The translations under genes were made by a program, and so were the position numbers. Positions 1 to 5,905 of a stretch of DNA of 5,905 nt are shown one piece after another. Under the pieces are notes generated by a model. That model did no database searches. It was not told the origin of the DNA and saw only the letters and a program-made list of their open reading frames with translations. The first letter of the stretch is position 1. The number at the start of each line of letters is the position of its first letter. Source of the DNA: Candidatus Phaeomarinibacter sp. (GTDB lineage Bacteria; Pseudomonadota; Alphaproteobacteria; CGMCC-115125); assembly GCA_028279995.1 (NCBI GenBank), contig JANQMQ010000646.1, forward strand, positions 1 to 5,905, written 5' to 3'.

Positions 1-693
1 TGCCGCGGCGAAATCGACGACCCGAGCTTCATCCTCGAGCGTATTGACCGCGAGCCGATCCCCTTTGGGGCGCAGGAAAGCTTCATCAACTATTCAGCCC
101 ACCCGGGAAATGATCCGGTGACCGAGCCCGCATTGGTGGCGGCTGACATGTTTTACATTCCCGCTGGTTTCGCCAATCCGCCCATGGTGTCAGGCCTCGC
201 CTCCAGCAACGGCATCGTCATTATCGGGTCCGCCGCCACCATGGCCCGCGACCGGCATATGACGCCTTATGGGCTCATGGGCGGCAGCATGGTCATCGCC
301 AACATGGTCCGTGGTTTGGAAGAAGGGGGCGAAATCCGGCGGCTTTATTGGCTTCTGGACGCCGTCTTGCTGACAATCTTCGTCACGCTGATCGTCGCGT
401 CCTTCTGGTATGCCCGCATCGCCCGTGACTGGATCGGCCCCACATCGCACCTGCCATTTTTGGCGCGAATGGCCCGTTTACCAGCGAAATTGCTGACAAA
501 CCCGGTTATTGTTAAACTGCTGATAGGGGTGGGGATTTTCTGGGTCAGTACTTTCGCCAGCTATCTCCTGCTAGACAATGGGATTTGGGTGAGCTTTGCG
601 GCGCCGGCATATGTGGCTGCCCTGAACGAGGCCCGCGAAGACTTTGAAGAATTGATGGAGAGCTTGCGAAATGCGCGCAGCCAAGCAGCTTAG
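1..693 (+). CDS. CHASE2-domain membrane sensor, C-terminal part (5' end outside window)
   Basis: The frame is open from base 1, so the gene begins upstream; the GTG at 118 is internal. The 230 visible residues carry hallmarks of the second half of a CHASE2 extracytoplasmic sensor domain: an F-I-N-Y motif (window residues 28-31), then N-G-I-V-I-I-G-S (70-77), an R-D...M-T-P stretch (83-89), and a glycine-rich segment leading to A-N-M-V-R-G-L (100-106). Hydrophobic helices follow at about residues 116-137 and 168-190, with a shorter one near 192-208, then a short acidic helical tail ending at 693. CHASE2 is normally followed by such helices and then by a kinase, cyclase or GGDEF domain; here the protein ends without one. 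An output domain placed before CHASE2 cannot be excluded but would be unusual. The ligand is unknown. The gene overlaps the next by 23 bp, implying one operon. Confidence 0.85.
   Translation, partial: CRGEIDDPSFILERIDREPIPFGAQESFINYSAHPGNDPVTEPALVAADMFYIPAGFANPPMVSGLASSNGIVIIGSAATMARDRHMTPYGLMGGSMVIANMVRGLEEGGEIRRLYWLLDAVLLTIFVTLIVASFWYARIARDWIGPTSHLPFLARMARLPAKLLTNPVIVKLLIGVGIFWVSTFASYLLLDNGIWVSFAAPAYVAALNEAREDFEELMESLRNARSQAA
657..662 (+). promoter_or_regulatory. Ribosome binding site of the secreted FecR-like gene
   Basis: GGAGAG lies 8 nt before the ATG at 671, inside the last codons of the CHASE2 gene. It supports the 671 start, which is also the one that gives an intact signal peptide. 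Confidence 0.65.
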
Positions 694-1582
694 TTTCGCC
701 GTTTCAGGTGCCGTTGCACTTGGGGCCATTGCCACCGGTTTCGTAGCACCCACAACGCCTGCCCAGGCTGCGGTGGGCGCCTGCACAACGCCGACTGTTG
801 CTTTCGTCAAGGACGTACAGGGCAGCGAAGACAGCGTGCGTATATCGCGTGGCGGTGCCGAGGGGCCGCTGGGCGTGTTCTCACCCCTGTGCGAAGGTGA
901 TGTGCTGAAGCTGGGTTCATCTGCGGACCGGGTCGTCGTTGCCGTTGCCGGCGCATCGCACCCGCGTGAATTCCGTGGACCGTCATCTCAGACGATCGGC
1001 GGCGCCGAGACCGCGTCCCAATCCGTCTCCGAAATCATCGAAGGCCGCCTGCTCCCGCTGGGGGATCGCATGGTGGCCCAGGGATTGGGACGCTCCGCGG
1101 AGGAATTCACCTTCGGCCTTCTCGATCTGGAAGCTGAATCAGCACAGATAAAGTCAGGCTTCCGCCCCTTGTGGGTTGGCTGGACCGGCGGCCAGGCCCC
1201 GTTCGAACTTCTGGTGCTCGATCCGGAAGACCGCATCTTTGCGTCCACCACCCTGTCTGACAAATCGACGACCATAGCAGCGCGGGAGATTGTCCCGGGC
1301 CGCTACTCCATCGTCGTGAAGGACAGCTTCGGCCGCACCAACCAGACCTTCTTTGATGCCGTGGAACAGGCCCCGCCCGCACCGGAAGTGGAAGCTCCCA
1401 CCTGGATGGGCGAGGACACAGCCGCCATGTTCTCTGCCTTCTGTGTGGCGTCGGAAGACCCGTTCACCTGGTCGTATGAAGCCGCCCAGATTCTCAATCA
1501 GGCATCAGACAATGGGCTGGACCGTGACGCGGCGCTTGCCCTCCTGGCATCGGGTGACACTGCGGCCCTCTGCCCGCTCTAG
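671..1582 (+). CDS. Secreted/periplasmic protein with FecR-like and beta-sandwich-like segments
   Basis: The 303-residue product starts with a Sec signal peptide: basic residues at 2 and 5, a hydrophobic core at about 7-26, and a probable A-Q-A cleavage site at 31-33. Mature residues about 40-105 follow the pattern of FecR-like periplasmic domains: hydrophobic-x-x-V-x-G, alternating V-R-I-S-R-G-G, then L-C-E-G-D-V-L-K-L-G and a run of alternating valines. The match is weak and by eye. Residues about 163-230 (W-V-G-W-T-G-G, then V-P-G-R-Y-S-I-V-V-K-D) look like an Ig-like or similar beta sandwich. A proline-rich linker (234-243) leads to a small helical C-terminal domain. Four cysteines follow the signal peptide (38, 74, 258, 301), an even number compatible with two disulfides. 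FecR-like proteins are known neighbours of CHASE2 sensors, so a partner role in sensing is plausible. No catalytic motif was recognised; the exact function is unknown. Confidence 0.8.
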   Translation: MRAAKQLSFAVSGAVALGAIATGFVAPTTPAQAAVGACTTPTVAFVKDVQGSEDSVRISRGGAEGPLGVFSPLCEGDVLKLGSSADRVVVAVAGASHPREFRGPSSQTIGGAETASQSVSEIIEGRLLPLGDRMVAQGLGRSAEEFTFGLLDLEAESAQIKSGFRPLWVGWTGGQAPFELLVLDPEDRIFASTTLSDKSTTIAAREIVPGRYSIVVKDSFGRTNQTFFDAVEQAPPAPEVEAPTWMGEDTAAMFSAFCVASEDPFTWSYEAAQILNQASDNGLDRDAALALLASGDTAALCPL

Positions 1583-1633
1583 AGAACGCTGACAGCGCCT
1601 GACTGACCGTGTCCAGCAGCCTAACTGCGGGCA
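1571..1633. repeat. Imperfectly placed inverted repeat across the convergent gene junction
   Basis: TGCCCGC at 1571-1577 and its exact reverse complement GCGGGCA at 1627-1633 flank the 38 bp intergenic gap and include both gene ends (stops at 1580-1582 and 1621-1623). The loop is 49 nt and contains a small 4 bp hairpin (CGCT-GAC-AGCG, 1587-1597). There is no T-run of the intrinsic-terminator kind on either strand. It could help separate the convergent transcripts, but a 7 bp match in GC-rich DNA may be chance. Confidence 0.25.
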
Positions 1634-4600
1634 TCAAGCGCATGCGTTGCATCACCAATCACCACATAGGGCGCCCAGAAATAGGGGTGCGCCGTGTCAC
1701 TCCTCTGCATCAGGGAAGCCTGCGCATTGCGCAGTGCTTCGTGCATGGGCGCCCCCCGCGCCTCGGAGAAGAATTGACGCGTAATGGCATCAGCCGCCTT
1801 GTCATCAGCAACCCAGTGGGTGGCCAGCACTGCGCGGGCGCCTGCATAAATGAAGCTGCGCACCAGACCATCAAGCTGCGCACCGTCAAACAGCGCCGCC
1901 AGACCCTGCGCCCCTTCACCGGTGCGGGCCGTATCACACGCCGCCAGAAAAACCAGATCTGCTGATATCTGCATATCGAGAATTTCAGTTGCGGACAGCA
2001 AAGCGTCCCCCTCACTTCCAAGGCTGGTCAGCAGAGACGGCTCGGTAATGCAGAATCCATCGCCAAAAAAGCCATGGGTCACGAACACCAGCACCTGCTG
2101 GTCGCCGATTGACGGATCATTGAGTATGGCCTGATCGGTGAATGCAGACCCGTCCACTGTCTTGCGACGGAAAGAACTGGCCACACCGGCCGCGAGGGGG
2201 GTCAAGGGTGCCTGCAGATTTTCCTGCCCTGCGAAAACGCGTCCGCAGCGCGCCGGGCGACCTGCCGCAACCATGCGCTGCGAATAGCGGTTGATCCACG
2301 GATCGGTGGAACGCGGCGGTGTTGGAGGCCCGAAAACAGTGAGGCCACCGGGGGCAGCCTTACGTTCCGTCCGGCGTGTTGCCACGAAGCTGCCGGCGCT
2401 GGGTGCTGAGATGAATGCGTAGTCCCGCGCCAGGAACGCAATCTGGCTGTAGTCCCTGTCACGCATGCTGCCGCCGTCAGCGGGCAGTTCGGTCACGAGC
2501 GCCGCCGGCGGCATCGAGCCAAGAGATCCACGCGGCGAAAAGATCAGCGTCTCAACCCCTGCCCCTTTCATCTCGTCATGCACGGGCCCGAATACACCCT
2601 CGAACAGTTCATGCGCCTGTGCGACAGCGTAAGGCACGGTCCCACCCCGGCGGCTTCGGAGTGTCAGGCGAAGACGCCGCACCAGCTTCGCCGCTTCACT
2701 GCTTGTGAGGTCCGTCTTGAACGGACGCACCTGTCCATTGAAAACCGCATAGCCAAACCCGCCGGACCCCGTCGCGGAGAAGGCAACAAACGCTTCGCCG
2801 GGCTGCACGGTCTCAACAAGGTCATCCGCCGATGCACCCTTGTTGACCAGTTGCATGTACTGCGGTTGCGCACGGCGCGCCGCATCTTCAGCAGCCAGCA
2901 AGGTTTGCTCGATGGCATCAGCCGCTTCACGAAGCTCGGACAGTCTCTGCGCGTCCGCCGTGCCCGCTTCTTCCTGAAGCCGCTTTTGAGCCCCCGCAAG
3001 TGCGCGCCCCGCGTCCTGAAGTTCACGGATTTCAGTCGCCGCCGTGTCGGTCGCAAGACGGGCAGCCGCCTGCGCCATGGCCGCAGCCGCGCGCGGTTCC
3101 ACCACGTCTTCAAACGCGTTGATGAACTCGAGGGTGGCAGCCTGGTCACTGCCGTCACCGGCGCGCTTGACCAGCAGATCAAGATATTCGCCAGCACGAT
3201 CAGGCGATACACCGAACGACCCCTCGACACTGGCGTAGAGGCCAAACGCCTCACGATAGGAGGCCAGCGCGGCATCTTCGCGCCCTGCAGCTGCCTGAGC
3301 CCTGCCCAGGCTTGAAAGAAGTTGCGCTGTCAGAAGCGAGCGTGGTTCGCGGGCCCGCCAATCAGCAAGAATGGACTGCAATTGAGAGACTGCGGCTGAC
3401 GATCGCCCGGCCTTGAGCGCGATAAGCGCCTGCTTCTCGCCAATGAGCGCCCTCAACCACGGAGCCGATCCGGGAGGGGCAGCAGCCACACGAACATCTG
3501 CTTCTGCCAAAGCGTCAGTTGCGCCTTCCCGGCCGCGCAGATCCAGAATGGATGCCAGAATGTAGGCCCGGTGGCCCTTAAGGATCGTCGCACGGATGCC
3601 CGGCTTCAGATCACTGTCGGAATAGAGCGGGGGCACTTCCTCCCCCCGCCGCTGATTCACGAATTCGGCAGCCCGCGGACTGATGGTCGTCAGGCGCCCG
3701 CCACGCTGCACCGTCTCAAAGGTCGACACCGCCCCGGTCGTTTCGGAAGAGAAGGGTGACTGCGCCAGTTCTTGCGCTTCACGCAAGGACCCCTTATTGA
3801 GCAAATGCACCGCCCGATAGTTATTCAACTTGTCGCTGAGCCAGGCCGTCCCAAGCGTCGGTAGCAATGCCTCCGTATCATCAAGCAGGGTTTCAGCTTC
3901 CGCGAAACGCCCCTGGCTTGAAAGATTGAGCGCGAGGTCCAGAGCAATGTCAGCACGCCGAACAGGGTCGCCCCCAAACAGACCATCTTGAATGGAAACC
4001 GCCCGGGCAAAATCCTCCGCTGCAAGCGCAAACCGGAAAGACGCATTGCGCTTGTGGCCGCGCCGCCGCAGAACTTCCTGGTCCTGCAACGCCACAACAC
4101 CCGGCAGCCCTTCAACCTCCGAAGCAGACAACTCAACCGGCGCCGCATTGCCGACAATCGCTGCAACCCCCCGCCGCATGACCGGTAGCAATGCAGGAAG
4201 ACCGCGTCCCGCGCTTACAAGACCGTTTCCCGCATCCTGCACTGCGATGTCGCGAAAGAGATCCGCTGAGGAACTCCCCGGGCACGTCAGCCCGCCGGAC
4301 GCCAGCTGCAACTCGTCCTCATTGAGCACCCGACCGGCCACATCCGACCCGCGGACACACCCAGCCAGAAACCCGTCCAGCTGCGCCACGCTCTGATCGG
4401 GATACACCTGAATAGTCCCTGCTGGTCGACGCCAGGAGCCACAGAAAACATCATATTGCGCACCCAGGCCATCAAGCTGCAGGTCGATCCGCCGGGTTGC
4501 CCGGCACTGCTCCGCGTCAGCACTCTGCCCAAGGTCGAGTGCCTCGGGCAGCCCTCCGGATGTCGAAGCGACGCCGCCAAAGCCCACTCCCTCACTCAGG

Positions 4601-4686
4601 GACTCACACCCTGCAAGGGCTAGACCGGCAACCAACAGCACGGTCAGGCGAGTACGCTTTGATGCATCACGGGGTCTCGTGATCAT
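1621..4686 (-). CDS. TPR-like, CHAT-domain lipoprotein (putative caspase-like cysteine protease)
   Basis: The 1021-residue product has a lipoprotein signal: basic residues 4-13, a hydrophobic core, and lipobox L-A-G-C with Cys27. Glu28 at +2 argues for outer-membrane rather than inner-membrane retention. An N-terminal region holds four cysteines (61, 82, 110, 135). Helical TPR-like repeats cover about 217-310 and 365-510, and a probable coiled coil 540-607. The CHAT domain runs from about 625 to 1015. His871 lies in F-V-T-H-G and Cys917 in L-V-F-L-A-A-C-D-T, the expected His/Cys pair of this caspase-related family. Also present are E-G-A-Q-G-L, Y-A-G-A-R-A-V-L-A-T-H-W and the closing H-P-Y-F-W-A-P-Y-V-V-I-G-D. 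Protease activity is thus likely but the substrate is unknown. The ATG at 4686 is preferred to a TTG at 4704 because it overlaps the upstream stop as ATGA and begins a standard lipoprotein signal. Coupling to the exoprotein gene makes that protein the leading substrate or partner candidate. Confidence 0.9.
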   Translation of the reverse strand: MITRPRDASKRTRLTVLLVAGLALAGCESLSEGVGFGGVASTSGGLPEALDLGQSADAEQCRATRRIDLQLDGLGAQYDVFCGSWRRPAGTIQVYPDQSVAQLDGFLAGCVRGSDVAGRVLNEDELQLASGGLTCPGSSSADLFRDIAVQDAGNGLVSAGRGLPALLPVMRRGVAAIVGNAAPVELSASEVEGLPGVVALQDQEVLRRRGHKRNASFRFALAAEDFARAVSIQDGLFGGDPVRRADIALDLALNLSSQGRFAEAETLLDDTEALLPTLGTAWLSDKLNNYRAVHLLNKGSLREAQELAQSPFSSETTGAVSTFETVQRGGRLTTISPRAAEFVNQRRGEEVPPLYSDSDLKPGIRATILKGHRAYILASILDLRGREGATDALAEADVRVAAAPPGSAPWLRALIGEKQALIALKAGRSSAAVSQLQSILADWRAREPRSLLTAQLLSSLGRAQAAAGREDAALASYREAFGLYASVEGSFGVSPDRAGEYLDLLVKRAGDGSDQAATLEFINAFEDVVEPRAAAAMAQAAARLATDTAATEIRELQDAGRALAGAQKRLQEEAGTADAQRLSELREAADAIEQTLLAAEDAARRAQPQYMQLVNKGASADDLVETVQPGEAFVAFSATGSGGFGYAVFNGQVRPFKTDLTSSEAAKLVRRLRLTLRSRRGGTVPYAVAQAHELFEGVFGPVHDEMKGAGVETLIFSPRGSLGSMPPAALVTELPADGGSMRDRDYSQIAFLARDYAFISAPSAGSFVATRRTERKAAPGGLTVFGPPTPPRSTDPWINRYSQRMVAAGRPARCGRVFAGQENLQAPLTPLAAGVASSFRRKTVDGSAFTDQAILNDPSIGDQQVLVFVTHGFFGDGFCITEPSLLTSLGSEGDALLSATEILDMQISADLVFLAACDTARTGEGAQGLAALFDGAQLDGLVRSFIYAGARAVLATHWVADDKAADAITRQFFSEARGAPMHEALRNAQASLMQRSDTAHPYFWAPYVVIGDATHALDARS

Positions 4687-5905
4687 GGCAAACCGACCCC
4701 CCAAAGACCTTCGTTACCGGAGCCGGCTACACCGCCCAGGTCTTCTTCATCTTCTTCGTCGTCATCATCATCTTCGAACCCGAACAGGGTGCTGTTGGTA
4801 AGGCTGCTGAGAGCGCTGTTGCGCGAGCGTGCACTTTCCTGCGCTTCGCGCAGAATGGCGATGGAGCAGCTCGATGCGTCACCGATGACGCACAGGTTGA
4901 GGCGCAGTTCACCATTCTGAGACAGGCCCGGCGCCAAGAGATTGGGCTCGAGACCCGCCTCAAAGCCTGTTACCCGCTCACCAGAAGACCGGATAACTGT
5001 CCCGAACAGATTGACCCGCTCTGGGCCACCACCGGTGGTGAGGATCGTGCCTTCGCCAGTAGGGGCCTCTCCAAACACAATACCAGCCCCGACGAAACTG
5101 GTGCCTGTGTTGAGTTGAACGATCTCGCGCGGCGCCAGCAACCTCAGCTGATCGGCTGCGATAAACACATGGTCCTGAGTGCCGTTGAACAGCGCCAGAT
5201 CAGGCTCACCAAGTATGGAGAGGTCTATGTTTCCATCAGTCCTGAGGTGCTCTTCGAGAAAAGCCTGCGTGCCGATCACAATGTCCCGTGAACTTTCCAG
5301 CCGCAGCGATCCCAACCGGCCTGTTGCCGTGTCCTCGCCAAGAGCTCCGGAAACAAAGATGAGGTCAGGTCGCGCATTAATTCCCGCATCCACGAACCCG
5401 AGCTGCAGGTTTGGCAACCCGGTTACTTTGCCTGCGGCAATGATCCGCGCATTGACATCAGCGCCAAGGAAAAGCGACTGAAGCGATGCCGGATCAAAAG
5501 ACGCGTCCAGCAATGCAAGGTCATTGGCCCCTGCATTGATCTGAAGTTTCGAGGCCAGGATCTTCGTGACTTCGGATGCATCGAGGGTGAAGCCCTGCGG
5601 CCTGCGCAAGGTGACACCATCAGTGCCACCAGAGCCACCGATGATGATGGTTCGCCCCGTACCGGCAGGTGTGAGGTTGAACTGGTCGCCCGCGGTAATC
5701 GTGCCTGTCAGATCAAGGTCAAGCACCACCAGTGAAACGTCGGAATCCGACGCGATGCTGTTGATGACAGCCGAACCGGATGGAGCCTCAATGAGCAGGA
5801 TGCCGCCCAAGGCATTGACCGAACCCGCGACATTTACGTTGCCGTTGAGCGCCTGTAGCGTCGCGGTACCGCCGATCGTCGACGTCCCGGTCATCGTGGT
5901 GGACC
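4683..5905 (-). CDS. Filamentous haemagglutinin-like exoprotein, C-terminal part (5' end outside window)
   Basis: The frame is open to the right edge with no stop, so this is the last 406 residues of a larger protein; the ATG at 5894 is internal. The sequence is rich in G, N, T, V, I, L, S and D, with short alternating-strand units typical of right-handed beta-helix passengers (for example L-Q-A-L-N-G-N-V-N-V-A-G-S-V-N-A-L-G). From about window residue 145 it becomes less repetitive (L-G-S-L-R-L-E-S-S-R-D-I-V-I-G and similar), suggesting a conserved C-terminal domain. Two cysteines seven residues apart (codons at 4890-4892 and 4866-4868) may form a disulfide loop. A basic, helical stretch with E-S-A-R-S-R follows, then twelve consecutive acidic residues and a glycine-rich end, G-L-W-G-V-G-L-P. 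The family suggests export through a two-partner secretion outer-membrane transporter, whose gene would lie outside the window. No autotransporter barrel is seen at the C-terminus. The assignment rests on composition and repeat pattern. Confidence 0.75.
   Translation of the reverse strand, partial: STTMTGTSTIGGTATLQALNGNVNVAGSVNALGGILLIEAPSGSAVINSIASDSDVSLVVLDLDLTGTITAGDQFNLTPAGTGRTIIIGGSGGTDGVTLRRPQGFTLDASEVTKILASKLQINAGANDLALLDASFDPASLQSLFLGADVNARIIAAGKVTGLPNLQLGFVDAGINARPDLIFVSGALGEDTATGRLGSLRLESSRDIVIGTQAFLEEHLRTDGNIDLSILGEPDLALFNGTQDHVFIAADQLRLLAPREIVQLNTGTSFVGAGIVFGEAPTGEGTILTTGGGPERVNLFGTVIRSSGERVTGFEAGLEPNLLAPGLSQNGELRLNLCVIGDASSCSIAILREAQESARSRNSALSSLTNSTLFGFEDDDDDEEDEEDLGGVAGSGNEGLWGVGLP
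4697..4702 (-). promoter_or_regulatory. G-run acting as possible ribosome binding site of the CHAT gene
   Basis: Six consecutive G residues on the minus strand end 10 nt before the ATG at 4686, inside the last codons of the exoprotein gene. This is a poor Shine-Dalgarno match, so translation of the CHAT gene may depend largely on reinitiation at the ATGA overlap. Confidence 0.35.
4740..4775 (-). other. Poly-acidic tract near the C-terminus of the exoprotein
   Basis: These codons encode twelve uninterrupted Asp/Glu residues (E, five D, then E-E-D-E-E-D), 18 residues before the stop codon. The DNA is correspondingly low-complexity, a run of GAT/GAC/GAA/GAG codons, and could vary in length by slippage in units of three. 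A role in calcium binding, surface charge, or retention/recognition is possible but unproven. Confidence 0.8.

Noticed and set aside
118..693. GTG at 118 as the true start of the membrane protein
   Set aside because: The reading frame is open to base 1 and the preceding residues include the CHASE2 F-I-N-Y motif, so the start lies upstream of the window.
1587..1597. Small hairpin CGCT-GAC-AGCG as an intrinsic terminator
   Set aside because: The stem is only 4 bp and no T-run follows on either strand; it could easily be chance.
2664..3275. A 203-codon minus-strand open frame within the CHAT gene
   Set aside because: It is an out-of-frame shadow of the same strand's real gene, with very high Arg/Ser content and no convincing family pattern.
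2578..3315. A 245-codon open frame on the plus strand opposite the CHAT gene
   Set aside because: It is antisense to clear CHAT-protein coding sequence in GC-rich DNA, where long shadow frames are common. The product is Arg-rich, without recognisable domains, and I see no independent support for it.
4687..4704. TTG at 4704 as the start of the CHAT lipoprotein
   Set aside because: The ATG at 4686 gives a normal-length lipoprotein signal and the ATGA overlap with the upstream stop; the longer form adds six residues by a weak start codon.
4683..4963. Autotransporter beta-barrel or contact-dependent inhibition toxin at the exoprotein C-terminus
   Set aside because: The last residues lack the alternating aromatic strands of a barrel and the ending F/W signal. 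There is no toxin-domain boundary motif, and the following gene is a CHAT lipoprotein rather than a small immunity gene.

Overview
The window is GC-rich and tightly packed. It holds four genes in two convergent pairs, two of them cut by the window edges. Base composition, codon use and this mix of families fit a Gram-negative bacterium, most likely an alphaproteobacterium of the Maricaulis/Hyphomonas/Caulobacter kind. The taxonomic guess is inference; no rRNA or other marker is present. A signal peptide, a lipobox and a secreted exoprotein show that at least three of the four proteins act in or beyond the cell envelope.

Left half, plus strand: the end of a CHASE2 sensor gene (1-693) stops after its C-terminal membrane helices with no kinase or cyclase domain. 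It overlaps by 23 bp a gene for a signal-peptide protein (671-1582) with a degenerate FecR-like segment and a beta-sandwich-like segment. The two are almost certainly co-transcribed.

Right half, minus strand: a large repetitive beta-rich exoprotein, resembling the filamentous haemagglutinin-like passengers of two-partner secretion, enters from the right edge and ends at 4683 after an uninterrupted acidic tail. Its stop codon overlaps (ATGA) the start of a 1021-residue lipoprotein (4686-1621) with helical TPR-like repeats and a C-terminal CHAT caspase-like protease domain whose His and Cys are both present.

The two transcripts meet in a 38 bp gap. A reasonable reading, which is inference, is one envelope module: a surface or secreted adhesin-like exoprotein, a translationally coupled lipid-anchored CHAT protease that may process or police it, and a CHASE2/FecR-like pair that may sense envelope or extracellular conditions. 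No RNA genes, mobile elements, CRISPR arrays or clear promoters are visible; the promoters of both operons lie outside the window.
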